This document shows positions 45,176 through 53,342 of a stretch of DNA of 64,000 nucleotides, piece after piece. The DNA lies in the NCBI RefSeq assembly GCF_014779715.1, contig NZ_JACXYU010000001.1, positions 124,001-188,000 on the forward strand. The letters run 5' to 3'. The position numbers and the translations under genes are program-made. The stretch is from Streptomyces chumphonensis (GTDB lineage: Bacteria > Actinomycetota > Actinomycetes > Streptomycetales > Streptomycetaceae). The notes beneath the pieces are model-generated. The model was not told where the DNA came from. It made no database searches and worked only from the letters and a program-made list of their open reading frames with translations. Position 1 is the first letter of the stretch. Each line of letters begins with the position of its first letter.

Positions 45176-47014
45176 GTGACCACTCGACACCTCTCCCGCC
45201 CCACCGTGGCGCTGGCCGCGCTCACCGTCGCGGCCGTGACCTCGACGCTGCTCGGGGCGAACGCCTCGGCGTCCGGACCCGCCGCCGCCACCGACGTCCG
45301 CATCCACGACATCCAGGGCGACACCCGCATCAGCCCGCTCGTCGGCCGCCAGGTCTCCGACGTCTCCGGCGTGGTCACCGGTGTCCGGCCCTACGGCTCG
45401 CGCGGCTTCTGGTTCCAGGACCCGCGCGGTGACGGCGATCCGGCCACCAGCGAAGGCGTCTTCGTCTTCACCGGGAGCACGCCCGCGGTCCGCCCGGGCG
45501 ACTCGGTGCGCGTCAGCGGCCGGGTCGGCGAGTACTACTACGGCGGTACCGGCTCGGGCAACCAGTCGGTGACGCAGATATCCGGCGCCGACGTCACTGT
45601 CGTCTCCTCCGGCCTCCCGCTGCCCGCCCCCGAGGTCCTCGACGAGGACGCGGTGCCCGAGCGGTACGCACCGCGCGGCGACGCCGCCGACGGCGGCATC
45701 GAGGAGCTGCGTCTGCGACCGGGCCGGTACGCGCTGGACCGCTACGAGTCCCTGGAGGGCATGAACGTCCGCGTCGACGACGTCCGCGTCGTCGGAGCCA
45801 CCTCCCCCTACCACGACCTGTGGGTGAGCATCGAGCCGGAGCAGAACCCGACGGCGCGGGGCGGCACCCGGTACGGCGGGTACGACGAGCAGAACTCCGG
45901 GCGGCTGAAGGTCACGTCGTTGACGCCGGTCTCCGAGCGCCCCTTCCCCACCGCCGACACCGGCGACCGCCTGTCCGCCGGCGAGGGCCCGCTCGACTAC
46001 GACCAGTACGGCGGCTACCTGCTGGCCGCCCGCGAGCTGGGCCGGGTGACGGACGGAGGGCTGCTCCGGGAGGAGACGCGCCCGCAGCGCCGCCACGAAC
46101 TGGCCGTGGCCTCCTACAACGTCGAGAACCTCGACCCGGGCGACCCGCAGGCCACCTTCGACCGCCTCGCGGAGGGCGTCGTGCGGAACCTGGCCACGCC
46201 CGACATCCTCGCCCTGGAGGAGATCCAGGACGACTCCGGCCCCACGGACGACGGGACGGTCACGGCCGACGCGACGCTGCGCAGGCTCACCGACGCCATC
46301 GTCGCGGCGGGCGGCCCGCGCTACGCGTGGCGCGGCATCGCCCCGCAGGACAAGGAGGACGGCGGCCAGCCCGGCGGCAACATCCGCAACGTCTTCCTCT
46401 TCAACCCCCACCGGGTGTCGTTCGTGGACCGGGGCGAGGGCGACGCCACCACGGCGACGGGCGTCTTCAAGCGGCGCGGCAAGGCCGCACTGACCCACTC
46501 CCCCGGCCGGATCGACCCGCTCGACGCGGCCTGGGAGGACAGCCGCAAGCCGCTGGCGGGCGAGTTCCGCTTCCGCGGCCGCCCGGTCATCGTCGTCGCC
46601 AACCACTTCGCGTCCAAGGGCGGCGACCAGAGCCTGCACTCCCGCTTCCAACCGCCGACCCGTTCCTCCGAGGTGCAGCGGCTGCGGCAGGCCGAGGTGG
46701 TGAACTCCTTCGTCAAGGACGTGCTGGCGGTGCAGCGCAAGGCGAAGGTGGTGGTGCTCGGCGACATCAACGACTTCGAGTTCTCCCCCACCACCGAGGC
46801 GCTGACGGACGGCGGCGTCCTGTCCAGCGCGGTGTACGCGCTCGCGGCCGAGGACCGCTACACCTACGTCTACCAGGGCAACGCGCAGGTGCTCGACCAG
46901 ACGCTGGTGTCCCCCGGCATCCGCCGCTACGACTACGACATCGTGCACACCAACGCCGAGTTCGCCGACCAGAGCAGCGACCACGACCCGCAGGTCATCC
47001 GCTTCCGCCCGTAG
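45176..47014 (+). CDS. Secreted endonuclease/exonuclease/phosphatase family nuclease
   Basis: 612 residues from GTG 45176. A signal peptide (basic MTTRHLSR, hydrophobic core to about 30, cleavage near ANASA) sends it out of the cell. Residues 40-150 form an OB-like domain as in ExeM/NucH nucleases (DVSGVVTGVRPYGSRGFWFQDP). The catalytic domain starts near 305: ASYNVENLDP, then LALEEIQDD (catalytic Glu), ANHFASKGGD, VVVLGDINDFE (metal Asp-x-Asn) and DQSSDHDPQVIRF (final Asp-His). Probably a large extracellular DNase for nutrient scavenging. Confidence 0.92.
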   Translation: MTTRHLSRPTVALAALTVAAVTSTLLGANASASGPAAATDVRIHDIQGDTRISPLVGRQVSDVSGVVTGVRPYGSRGFWFQDPRGDGDPATSEGVFVFTGSTPAVRPGDSVRVSGRVGEYYYGGTGSGNQSVTQISGADVTVVSSGLPLPAPEVLDEDAVPERYAPRGDAADGGIEELRLRPGRYALDRYESLEGMNVRVDDVRVVGATSPYHDLWVSIEPEQNPTARGGTRYGGYDEQNSGRLKVTSLTPVSERPFPTADTGDRLSAGEGPLDYDQYGGYLLAARELGRVTDGGLLREETRPQRRHELAVASYNVENLDPGDPQATFDRLAEGVVRNLATPDILALEEIQDDSGPTDDGTVTADATLRRLTDAIVAAGGPRYAWRGIAPQDKEDGGQPGGNIRNVFLFNPHRVSFVDRGEGDATTATGVFKRRGKAALTHSPGRIDPLDAAWEDSRKPLAGEFRFRGRPVIVVANHFASKGGDQSLHSRFQPPTRSSEVQRLRQAEVVNSFVKDVLAVQRKAKVVVLGDINDFEFSPTTEALTDGGVLSSAVYALAAEDRYTYVYQGNAQVLDQTLVSPGIRRYDYDIVHTNAEFADQSSDHDPQVIRFRP

Positions 47015-47029
47015 GCGGACGGCGGGTGG

Positions 47030-47905
47030 TCACGCGTACGGGCCCGGCCGTCCCCCGGGGCCGCCGGGCCCGTGCGGCGCCGCGACCTGCGGCCCGTAGG
47101 GCGCCGTGGCCGGCCCGTAGGGCCCCGGGGCGGCGGTGCCGGCGCCGGGCGCGGGGCGCGGGCGCGTCCCCTCGCCCAGCACGTCGCGGGCCAGCAGGGT
47201 GGCCCCGGCCACCGCGCCCGGCATGAGGAGGACGGCGACGAACGGCACGAGGAAGGCGGCGGCCAGCGGCACGCCGAACCCCAGGACGAGCGCCTTGCGG
47301 CGGCGCAGTACCCGCATCCGCTCCCGCACGGGCAGCCCGCGCCGCTGCATCGCCACCGACGCCAGCTCCACGGTGAGGAAGAAGCCGGAGACGCACAGCC
47401 CGACCACGGGCACGACCGTCTGCCCGACGAAGGGCACGAAGCCCAGGAGGAACAGCGGAATCGCGAAGACCAGCGCCCACATCAGGACGTAGAGGCTGTC
47501 GCACGCCGAGGTCCACAGCTCGCGCCACAGCGGCCGGTCCGGCCCGGCGGGGCAGCCGCCCTCGTCCTCCTCGACCTTCTCGGAGAGCTTCTCGTAGAAG
47601 GGGTCGCCGATGAGCAGTGTCACGGCGGTGAAGGTGAGGACGGCGAGCAGCAGCCCGCCCGCGAAGAGGACGACGCCGACCGAGACGCGCAGCGCCGTCC
47701 GCCACGCCGCGCCCCAGTCGTCGGCGAACGGGGTGGCCCACTGCGCGATGTCCCCGGCGTACACGCCGAGCGCGACCAGGGCGGCCAGGTAGAGGACGAG
47801 GGCGATGGCGGCCGGGATCAGGCCGAACCCGTACCACCGGCCGTTCCGCGCGACCCAGCCCTGCCCCTTGCCCAGGCAGCGCGCCCCCGTTGCGAGATCA
47901 CTCAT
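47030..47905 (-). CDS. EI24/CysZ-like membrane protein
   Basis: 291 residues. Four or more membrane spans (around 27-50, 78-105, 140-180, 210-240) and the EI24 segment LLIGDPFYEKLSEKVE. C-terminal 45 residues are a Gly/Pro/Ala-rich tail with repeats of YGP. CysZ of the same family moves sulfate, but actinobacterial members are untested, so only the family is given. Convergent with the nuclease gene (15 bases between). Confidence 0.85.
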   Translation of the reverse strand: MSDLATGARCLGKGQGWVARNGRWYGFGLIPAAIALVLYLAALVALGVYAGDIAQWATPFADDWGAAWRTALRVSVGVVLFAGGLLLAVLTFTAVTLLIGDPFYEKLSEKVEEDEGGCPAGPDRPLWRELWTSACDSLYVLMWALVFAIPLFLLGFVPFVGQTVVPVVGLCVSGFFLTVELASVAMQRRGLPVRERMRVLRRRKALVLGFGVPLAAAFLVPFVAVLLMPGAVAGATLLARDVLGEGTRPRPAPGAGTAAPGPYGPATAPYGPQVAAPHGPGGPGGRPGPYA

Positions 47906-47983
47906 GGCCGTCAGCGTAACGGCCCCGGTGGCCGGCCCCGCACGGGCCGGGCACCGGGGCCGGGAACAGGCCGCCGTCGGTGC

Positions 47984-48973
47984 TCAGTTGTGGCTGTGCA
48001 GGGCCTCGTTCAGGCCGCCCCAGGAGCCGCTGCGGGGCAGGGCCTCCACGGCGCCGCTGGTGGAGTTGCGGCGGAACAGCAGGTTGGTGGCACCGGAGAG
48101 CTCCAGCGCCTTCACCACCTGACCGTCCGGCAGGCTGACGCGGGTGCCCGCCGTGACGTAGAGGCCGGCCTCCACGATGCAGTCGTCGCCCAGCGAGATG
48201 CCGATGCCCGCCTCGGCCCCGAGCAGGCAGCGCTCGCCGATGGTGATGCGCTGCTTGCCGCCGCCGGAGAGCGTCCCCATGATCGAGGCGCCGCCGCCGA
48301 TGTCGGAGCCGTCCCCGACCACGACGCCCGCGCTGATGCGGCCCTCGACCATGGAGGTGCCGAGCGTTCCGGCGTTGAAGTTGACGAAGCCCTCGTGCAT
48401 GACGGTGGTGCCCTCGGCCAGGTGGGCCCCGAGCCGCACCCGGTCGGCGTCCCCGATGCGCACGCCCTTCGGCATGACGTAGTCCGTCATGCGGGGGAAC
48501 TTGTCGACACTGGTGACGTTGAGCTGACGGCCCTCGGCGCGCGCGGCCAGCCGCACGTCCTCCAGCCGGTCCACCGGCACCGGGCCGAGGCTCGTCCAGG
48601 CGACGTTGGCCAGCAGCCCGAACACGCCGTCCAGGTTCAGCCCGTGCGGGCGGGCCAGGCGGTGGCTGATGAGGTGCAGCCGCAGGTAGGCGTCGTGCGC
48701 GTCGGCGGGCTTCGCGTCCAGGGAGTCGATGACGGTCCGCACGGCGACGGTCTCCACGCCCCGCAGCGGGTCCGGCCCGAGGGCGCGCGGGGCGGCCTCG
48801 CCCAGCAGTTCGGCGGCCCGCTCGGGGCTCAGCCGCTCGGTACCGGCCGGGCCGGGGGCGTCGACCAGCTCGGGGCGCGGGAACCAGGTGTCGAGGACGG
48901 TGCCGTCGGCGGTGACGGTGGCGAGCCCGGCGGCGACGGCGCCGGTGGTACGGGTGGTGGCTGCTTCGGTCAT
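47984..48973 (-). CDS. dapD: Tetrahydrodipicolinate N-succinyltransferase
   Basis: 329 residues. It carries out the succinylation step of lysine and meso-diaminopimelate synthesis. The actinobacterial form has a long N-terminal domain and a left-handed beta-helix of hexapeptide repeats (about 185-290): for example [25 protein letters not shown] and [27 protein letters not shown]-terminal LHSHN closes the protein. Single gene, housekeeping. Confidence 0.96.
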   Translation of the reverse strand: MTEAATTRTTGAVAAGLATVTADGTVLDTWFPRPELVDAPGPAGTERLSPERAAELLGEAAPRALGPDPLRGVETVAVRTVIDSLDAKPADAHDAYLRLHLISHRLARPHGLNLDGVFGLLANVAWTSLGPVPVDRLEDVRLAARAEGRQLNVTSVDKFPRMTDYVMPKGVRIGDADRVRLGAHLAEGTTVMHEGFVNFNAGTLGTSMVEGRISAGVVVGDGSDIGGGASIMGTLSGGGKQRITIGERCLLGAEAGIGISLGDDCIVEAGLYVTAGTRVSLPDGQVVKALELSGATNLLFRRNSTSGAVEALPRSGSWGGLNEALHSHN

Positions 48974-49134
48974 GGGGAGAACCTAACGTCCCCCGCCGCC
49001 GCCCCGCGAACCGGTCTCGCCCACCGATCCCGCCCGCCCGGCCTGCGCCGGGCGGGACGCGCGGCGGGCCCGACGGCCCGGCGGGTCTCCGCCAGGGCCG
49101 ACGGTGCGCGCCGCCGCCTGCTCCGGCAACCTTC

Positions 49135-49150
49135 CTTGCCGGCTGGCAAG
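49135..49150. promoter_or_regulatory. Perfect palindromic operator before the XRE-cupin gene
   Basis: CTTGCC (49135-49140), GGCT, GGCAAG (49145-49150) make a perfect inverted repeat nine bases before the ATG at 49160. In this position a repressor would block translation start or an almost leaderless transcript; autoregulation by the XRE protein is the simple reading. Confidence 0.6.
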
Positions 49151-49159
49151 CTGGCTCCC

Positions 49160-49762
49160 ATGGTCTCCACGGAAGACGGCGACGACCTCGGGCAGGCACT
49201 GGAAGCGGTCGGTCCCCGGCTGCGGGCGCTGCGGCGGCACCGCGACACGACGCTGGCCGAGCTCGCCGCGCGCACCGGCATCTCCGTCAGCACGCTCTCC
49301 CGGCTGGAGTCGGGGTCGCGGCGGCCCAGCCTGGAGCTGCTGCTGCCCCTGGCCCGGGCGCACGGCGTCACCCTGGACGAGCTGGTCGGCGCGCCGCCCA
49401 CCGGTGATCCGCGCATCCACCTGAGGCCGGTGACCCACGGCGGCATCACGAGCGTGCCGCTGACCCGCAGGGCCGGGGGCATCCAGGCGTACAAGATGGT
49501 GCTTCCCGGCGCCACCGGCCACCGCGAGCCCGATCCGCAGACGCACGAGGGCTACGAGTGGCTCTACGTGCTCAACGGGAGGCTGCGGCTGGTCCTCGGG
49601 GAGCGGGACATGGAGCTCGCCCCCGGCGAGGCCGCCGAGTTCGACACCCGGCTGCCGCACTGGTTCTCCGCGGCGGGTGCCGAACCGGTCGAGCTGCTCA
49701 GCCTCTTCGGCCGCCAGGGCGAGCGTGCCCACCTGCGCGCCCGCCCCCGGACGCGCGACTGA
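49160..49762 (+). CDS. XRE-family regulator with cupin sensor domain
   Basis: 200 residues. The N-terminal helix-turn-helix (about 20-75) reads RHRDTTLAELAARTGISVSTLSRLESGSRRPSLELLLPLARAHGVTLDELV. The C-terminal cupin (about 100-190) has HEGYEWLYVLNGRLRLVLGERDMELAPGEAAEFDTRLPHW, with the cupin His/Glu/His set. This class binds small ligands and controls a neighbouring or own promoter. ATG 49160 is preceded by the palindrome but no strong ribosome site, so the mRNA may be leaderless or nearly so. Confidence 0.93.
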   Translation: MVSTEDGDDLGQALEAVGPRLRALRRHRDTTLAELAARTGISVSTLSRLESGSRRPSLELLLPLARAHGVTLDELVGAPPTGDPRIHLRPVTHGGITSVPLTRRAGGIQAYKMVLPGATGHREPDPQTHEGYEWLYVLNGRLRLVLGERDMELAPGEAAEFDTRLPHWFSAAGAEPVELLSLFGRQGERAHLRARPRTRD

Positions 49763-49902
49763 CGGCCCCACCCCGGGACAGCTCCCGAGCACGGTCACCG
49801 GCGGGTCGGAAAACCCGTGGCCGCCGCCGCGCGGTGTGGCTACGGTGGTCGGCGTCCGTCTGTCGTCCACCGGGCCCGTCGGCCCCGAGGAGAAGTGTCT
49901 TG

Positions 49903-49944
49903 ATGCCCCGCACCGCGCCGAGCGCGCCTCGCCGCGCCGCCTAG
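49903..49944 (+). CDS. Possible 13-residue leader peptide MPRTAPSAPRRAA
   Basis: ATG 49903 to TAG 49944, with GAGGAG (49887-49892) ten bases upstream. The peptide is Pro/Arg/Ala-rich. It is followed by a short hairpin and then the RNHCP genes. It might be a translated leader in an attenuation system. Evidence is only the ribosome site and position. Confidence 0.3.
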   Translation: MPRTAPSAPRRAA

Positions 49945-49953
49945 CATCGTCCC

Positions 49954-49971
49954 GCCACGGCTCTCCGTGGC
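49954..49971 (+). other. Small hairpin after the leader ORF
   Basis: GCCACGG (49954-49960) and CCGTGGC (49965-49971) pair around CTCT. No T-run follows. It begins ten bases after the leader stop. It could be part of an attenuator, or chance. Confidence 0.35.
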
Positions 49972-50112
49972 AGGTGGACGCCCGCTGCGGCGCCCCGTAC
50001 CGCCCGCCCCCGCGCTTCCCGTGGAAGCCGTGGTGCGTGCGCGGCCTCCCGTCGAGGACCGCTCGGCCGGCTCTTGCTGTCGTTTCCGACCTTTCAGCAA
50101 GGAGCATCCCGG

Positions 50113-50475
50113 GTGTCCGACAACCCGCACAACATTCTCCAGATCGACACCTTCACCTGCGCGTGGTGCGGCCTCACGGTCACCACGGCCGCCGCCGACG
50201 GCGCGCGGCGTGAGCACTGCCCCTCCTGTCTGCACTCCCGGCACGTCACGGATCACGTGGCGGGCGGGCGGAGCCGCTGCGAGGGGCGGATGACGCCGAT
50301 CGCCATCGCCGTGCTGCGCACCGGTGACTGGCAGGTCGTCCACCGCTGCGTGCGCTGCGACGAGCTGACCGCCGGCCCCGTGCAGCCGGACGACAACCAG
50401 CTCATCCTCATGCGCATGGCGGTCCGCCCACTCGCCCAACCGCCGTTCCCGCTCGAAGCCCTCGGCAGCCTGTGA
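50113..50475 (+). CDS. RNHCP-domain zinc-ribbon protein (first of a tandem pair)
   Basis: 120 residues from GTG 50113, with AAGGAG eight bases upstream. Two Cys pairs (FTCAWCGL and HCPSCLHSRHV) and a third pair (HRCVRCDEL) suggest zinc ribbons. The RREHCPSC segment is the variant of the RNHCP motif. The family's role is unknown, probably nucleic acid or translation related (inference). The next gene is its paralog 20 bases downstream. Confidence 0.85.
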   Translation: MSDNPHNILQIDTFTCAWCGLTVTTAAADGARREHCPSCLHSRHVTDHVAGGRSRCEGRMTPIAIAVLRTGDWQVVHRCVRCDELTAGPVQPDDNQLILMRMAVRPLAQPPFPLEALGSL

Positions 50476-50495
50476 CACGGGAAAGGAGACCGACC

Positions 50496-50924
50496 ATGCC
50501 ACGACGCAATCCGTCACGCGCGCGGGCCGGGGCGGGCCGCCGCCCGCAGCGGCACAAGGACGTCCTGCACGGGGCGGGGGGCCACCGGGCCGACGCCTTC
50601 CGGTGCGTCCACTGCCGCCTGGAGGTGTCCCTCACGGCTCCGGGCACCGTCCACCGCAACCACTGCCCGCACTGCCTCACCAGTCGGCACGTCGACCGCC
50701 GGGTGCCCGGCGACCGCGCGTCCGACTGCCGGGGGCGCATGGAGCCCCTGGCACTGAGCACCCGGCCGGACGGTGAGTGGATGATCGTCCACCGGTGCCT
50801 GAGCTGCGGGGAACTCGGCGTGAACCGCATCGCGGGCGACGACAACGCCCTCGCCCTGGTGCGGATGGCGCTCAGGCCGCTCCGGGACACCACCCGGGCC
50901 GGCCGCACCCTCATGGCGCTGTAG
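50496..50924 (+). CDS. RNHCP-domain zinc-ribbon protein (second of a tandem pair)
   Basis: 142 residues from ATG 50496 (GAAAGGAG upstream). The motif is the exact HRNHCPHC, with CVHC and CLSC as the other Cys pairs. It has an extra basic N-terminal arm (PRRNPSRARAGAGRRPQRHKD) that could bind RNA or DNA. It aligns with the previous gene along the whole core, including WxxVHRC and DDNxLxLxRMAxRPL, so the two are duplicates. Same operon; terminator follows. Confidence 0.87.
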   Translation: MPRRNPSRARAGAGRRPQRHKDVLHGAGGHRADAFRCVHCRLEVSLTAPGTVHRNHCPHCLTSRHVDRRVPGDRASDCRGRMEPLALSTRPDGEWMIVHRCLSCGELGVNRIAGDDNALALVRMALRPLRDTTRAGRTLMAL

Positions 50925-50927
50925 GCA

Positions 50928-50965
50928 GCGGGGCCACCCGGCGGAGGACCGCCGGGTGGCCCCGC
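50928..50965. terminator. Perfect 17-bp terminator after the RNHCP pair
   Basis: Arms 50928-50944 (GCGGGGCCACCCGGCGG) and 50949-50965 are exact complements around AGGA. It begins three bases after the stop and ends ten bases before the stop of the convergent SMR gene, so can serve both. Confidence 0.85.
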
Positions 50966-50975
50966 GAGGGGGTGC

Positions 50976-51299
50976 TCAGTGGGCGCCGCCGCCGAGGTTG
51001 AGGACGACGACGCCGACGACCACGAGGGCGATGCCCAGGATCCGGGTGAACGTCACCGGTTCGTCGATGAAGACCATGCCGATCGTGGCCACGGCGGCGG
51101 TGCCGACCCCGGCCCAGATCGCGTAGGCGGTGCCGACGGACATCGTCTTGAGCGCCTGTGCCAGGAGCACGAACGCGATGAGGTAGCCGACGACCGTCCC
51201 CAGCGAGGGCCACAGTCGGGTGAAGCCGTCGCTGAACTTCATGGAGGTCGTGGCCAGCACCTCGGCGAGGATCGCCGCTCCGAGCGTCAAGTACACCAT
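50976..51299 (-). CDS. Small multidrug resistance (SMR/EmrE-like) transporter
   Basis: 107 residues from ATG 51299. Four membrane helices fill nearly the whole chain. Helix one has [18 protein letters not shown] with the essential Glu in AEV (Glu12 here, Glu14 in EmrE); helix two ends [21 protein letters not shown], the typical SMR motif. It exports cationic drugs, guanidinium-like compounds or quaternary amines in exchange for protons, as a dimer. No SMR partner gene is adjacent, so a homodimer is expected. A TetR gene follows upstream (51 bases). Confidence 0.94.
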   Translation of the reverse strand: MVYLTLGAAILAEVLATTSMKFSDGFTRLWPSLGTVVGYLIAFVLLAQALKTMSVGTAYAIWAGVGTAAVATIGMVFIDEPVTFTRILGIALVVVGVVVLNLGGGAH

Positions 51300-51350
51300 G
51301 CCGCCGATCGTACGGATCACCGCGCGCGGCGAGGCCCTCGGCTCGTGGCG

Positions 51351-51947
51351 TCAGGAGTGGCGCAGGGAGGCCAGCAGGCGCTCCAGCGCGCGCTGGGTGT
51401 CGCCGAGATCGCCGGGGTCGGCGCTGTCCGCGAGCCACAGGGCGGCCTCGTTCATGGCGCCCGACAGCAGCCGGGCCAGCGGGGCGACGGGCTGGTCGGC
51501 GAGGACGCCCCGCGCGACGAGGTCGGCCAGCGCCTCGTGCAGGTGCCGGGCGGACGCGGCCTCGTCCATCGTGCGCCAGGTGTGCCAGCCCAGGACGGCG
51601 GGCCCGTCCAGGAGCATGATCCGCTGGACGCCGGGGGCCGCGGTGACGTCGAGGAACGCCGCGCAGCCGGCCGTCAGCCGGTCCCACGGGTCCGCCTCGG
51701 CCTCGGCCGAGGCCGCGACGCGGTCCCCCACCTCCTCCTGCACCTCGGCCAGGACGGCCCGGAAGAGGTCGGCCTTGCCGTCGAAGTGGTGGTAGAGGGC
51801 CCCCTTGGTCACGCCGGCCGCCGCGACGACGTCGGCCAGCCCGACCGCCGCGTAGCCGCGTTCCGCGAACAGCCGCCGGGCCTCGTCCAGCAGCGCCCGG
51901 CGGGTCCGGTCCCGCTGCCGTGCCCGCACCGTGCCCACACGCGTCAC
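51351..51947 (-). CDS. TetR-family repressor
   Basis: About 198 residues from GTG 51947 ([20 protein letters not shown]); AGGGAGAGG is immediately upstream, so GTG 51935 is an alternative. The helix-turn-helix lies near 20-65: [47 protein letters not shown]. The rest is the ligand-binding helical domain. It is divergent from the glyoxalase-fold gene with two palindromes between them, which it very likely binds. It may also affect the SMR gene just downstream on the same strand. Confidence 0.93.
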   Translation of the reverse strand: MTRVGTVRARQRDRTRRALLDEARRLFAERGYAAVGLADVVAAAGVTKGALYHHFDGKADLFRAVLAEVQEEVGDRVAASAEAEADPWDRLTAGCAAFLDVTAAPGVQRIMLLDGPAVLGWHTWRTMDEAASARHLHEALADLVARGVLADQPVAPLARLLSGAMNEAALWLADSADPGDLGDTQRALERLLASLRHS

Positions 51948-51956
51948 CCTCTCCCT

Positions 51957-51985
51957 TTGACATACCGATGGTATGCGCATAGCGT
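51957..51985 (+). promoter_or_regulatory. Promoter of the glyoxalase-fold gene
   Basis: TTGACA (51957-51962) and TAGCGT (51980-51985) are 17 bases apart, a near-consensus promoter. The start point should fall near 51991, and GAAGGAG (52011-52017) lies eight bases before the ATG at 52026. The first operator sits inside the spacer. Confidence 0.7.
51961..51975. promoter_or_regulatory. TetR operator 1
   Basis: CATACC-GAT-GGTATG, a perfect 15-base inverted repeat between the -35 and -10 elements of the promoter at 51957-51985. Same half sites as operator 2. Confidence 0.75.
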
Positions 51986-51994
51986 CGAACTTGA

Positions 51995-52009
51995 CATACC
52001 CAAGGTATG
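51995..52009. promoter_or_regulatory. TetR operator 2
   Basis: CATACC-CAA-GGTATG, the same inverted repeat 34 bases (centre to centre) from operator 1, just after the expected start point. Both are preceded by TTGA, so the unit TTGACATACC is directly repeated. Confidence 0.75.
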
Positions 52010-52025
52010 CGAAGGAGTGAGCACC

Positions 52026-52439
52026 ATGCTGACCAGCTTCTATCCCGTGATCTGCACCTCCCACCTCAGCGCGTCACGCGACTTCTACACCCGCCTCATG
52101 GGCTTCGAGGTGACGTTCGAGGCCGACTGGTACGTAAGCCTGCGGCGGCCCGGCGAACCGGCCTACGAGCTGGCGCTCCTCGACGCGACGCACCCCACCC
52201 TCCCGGAGGGCCACCGCCGGCCCGTCCAGGGGCTGCTGCTGAACTTCGAGGTCGACGACGTCGACGCCGAGTGGGAGCGCCTCGTCGTCCGCGCCGGACT
52301 GCCGGCCGCGCTGGAGCTGCGCAGCGAGGACTTCGGGCAGCGGCACTTCATCGTGGCCGACCCCGACGGGGTCCTCGTCGACGTCATCACGCCCATCGCG
52401 CCGAGCGCCGACTACGCCGAGCAGTACGCCACGCCGTGA
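52026..52439 (+). CDS. Glyoxalase/VOC-fold protein (bleomycin-resistance-like superfamily)
   Basis: 137 residues. VOC superfamily: two beta-alpha-beta-beta-beta units, opening [38 protein letters not shown] and ending [17 protein letters not shown]. Members bind metals for lyase or dioxygenase reactions or bind drugs without metal (bleomycin, mitomycin). Control by the adjacent TetR suggests a response to a toxic ligand. Substrate unknown. Confidence 0.88.
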   Translation: MLTSFYPVICTSHLSASRDFYTRLMGFEVTFEADWYVSLRRPGEPAYELALLDATHPTLPEGHRRPVQGLLLNFEVDDVDAEWERLVVRAGLPAALELRSEDFGQRHFIVADPDGVLVDVITPIAPSADYAEQYATP

Positions 52440-52456
52440 CGGCCGTCCGGGACGCA

Positions 52457-52493
52457 CCGGTGCCCCGGACCGCAGCGCGGACCGGGGCACCGG
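52457..52493. terminator. Long hairpin between convergent genes
   Basis: Outer arms 52457-52468 and 52482-52493 (12 pairs, perfect) with an inner stem CCGC (52470-52473) / GCGG (52477-52480) separated by an A-A mismatch. It lies between the glyoxalase stop and the end of the suf operon and may end both. Confidence 0.75.
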
Positions 52494-52522
52494 ACGCCGG
52501 GCGGGGAGGCCCCCGCACCGGC

Positions 52523-52864
52523 TCAGACGTTGAAGCCGAGGGCGCGCAGCTGCTCGCGGCCGTCGTCGGTGATCTTGTCCGGACCCCACGGCGGCATCCA
52601 GACCCAGTTGATCTTGAGTTCCTTGACGATGCCCTCGGTCGCGGACTTCGCCTGGTCCTCGATGACGTCGGTCAGCGGGCAGGCCGCGGACGTCAGCGTC
52701 ATGTCGATCGTGGCCGTGTTGTCCTCGTCCACGTGGACCCCGTAGACCAGGCCGAGGTTGACGACGTCGATGCCCAGCTCGGGGTCGACGACGTCCATCA
52801 TCGCCTCGTGGACCTCTTCCTCGCTGGCCGGCTTGGCCACGCCTGCTTCGGTCGTCTCGGTCAT
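52523..52864 (-). CDS. MIP18/DUF59-family iron-sulfur assembly protein (SufT-like)
   Basis: 113 residues. Family core: VVDPELGIDVVNLGLVYGVHV, LTSAACPLTDVIEDQ with the conserved Cys, and MPPWGPDKITDDGREQLRALGF. Helps deliver or mature Fe-S clusters. Last gene of the suf operon, overlapping the sufU stop as ATGA (52861-52864). Confidence 0.92.
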   Translation of the reverse strand: MTETTEAGVAKPASEEEVHEAMMDVVDPELGIDVVNLGLVYGVHVDEDNTATIDMTLTSAACPLTDVIEDQAKSATEGIVKELKINWVWMPPWGPDKITDDGREQLRALGFNV

Positions 52865-53328
52865 GCCGTCTTCTCCTTAACGGGGGACTCGCCCAGCGCC
52901 TGGGCCGTCGCGTCCTTCCAGGCCATCCAGCTGAGCAGCGCGCACTTGACCCGGGCCGGGTACTTGGAGACCCCGGCGAAGGCGACCGCGTCCTCCAGGA
53001 CGTCCTCCATCGCGTCGTCCGGAGTCAGCTGGCCCTTGGACTGCATCAGCTCCAGGAACGTCTCCTGGACGCGCCGGGCCTCGGCCAGGTTCTTGCCGAC
53101 CAGCAACTCGTTCAGCACCGAGGCGCTGGCCTGACTGATCGAACAGCCCTGGCCCTCGTAACTGACGTCGGCGACGGTGTCACCGTCGTAGCGCACCCGC
53201 AGCGTGATCTCGTCCCCGCAGGTCGGATTCACGTGGTGCACCTCGGCGTCGCCGTCGCGCAGGCCACGTCCGTGCGGGTTCTTGTAGTGGTCCAGGATCA
53301 CTTCCTGGTACATGGAGTCCAGCTTCAC
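52861..53328 (-). CDS. sufU: Sulfur acceptor/scaffold SufU
   Basis: 155 residues. SufU takes persulfide sulfur from SufS via a zinc-bound Cys. The three conserved Cys are in NPTCGDE, GQGCSIS and ARVKCALLSW. The N-terminus LDSMYQEVILDHYKNPHGRG is the family signature. Start ATG 53328, 14 bases after the sufS stop; part of the same leftward operon. Confidence 0.95.
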   Translation of the reverse strand: MKLDSMYQEVILDHYKNPHGRGLRDGDAEVHHVNPTCGDEITLRVRYDGDTVADVSYEGQGCSISQASASVLNELLVGKNLAEARRVQETFLELMQSKGQLTPDDAMEDVLEDAVAFAGVSKYPARVKCALLSWMAWKDATAQALGESPVKEKTA

Positions 53329-53342
53329 GAGTCAGGCCACCC

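Larger units (their letters stand above)
49763..50112. other. 350-base leader region before the RNHCP genes
   Basis: It holds no normal gene. It contains a possible 13-codon leader ORF (49903-49944) and a small hairpin (49954-49971), both listed on their own, and then the ribosome site AAGGAG (50099-50104) of the first RNHCP gene. The promoter cannot be fixed by eye. Confidence 0.5.

Noticed and set aside
52871..52880. Possible TTA codon at the end of sufU (CTTAAC on the plus strand)
   Set aside because: On the coding strand the bases read GTT AAG in frame, so no TTA codon is present.
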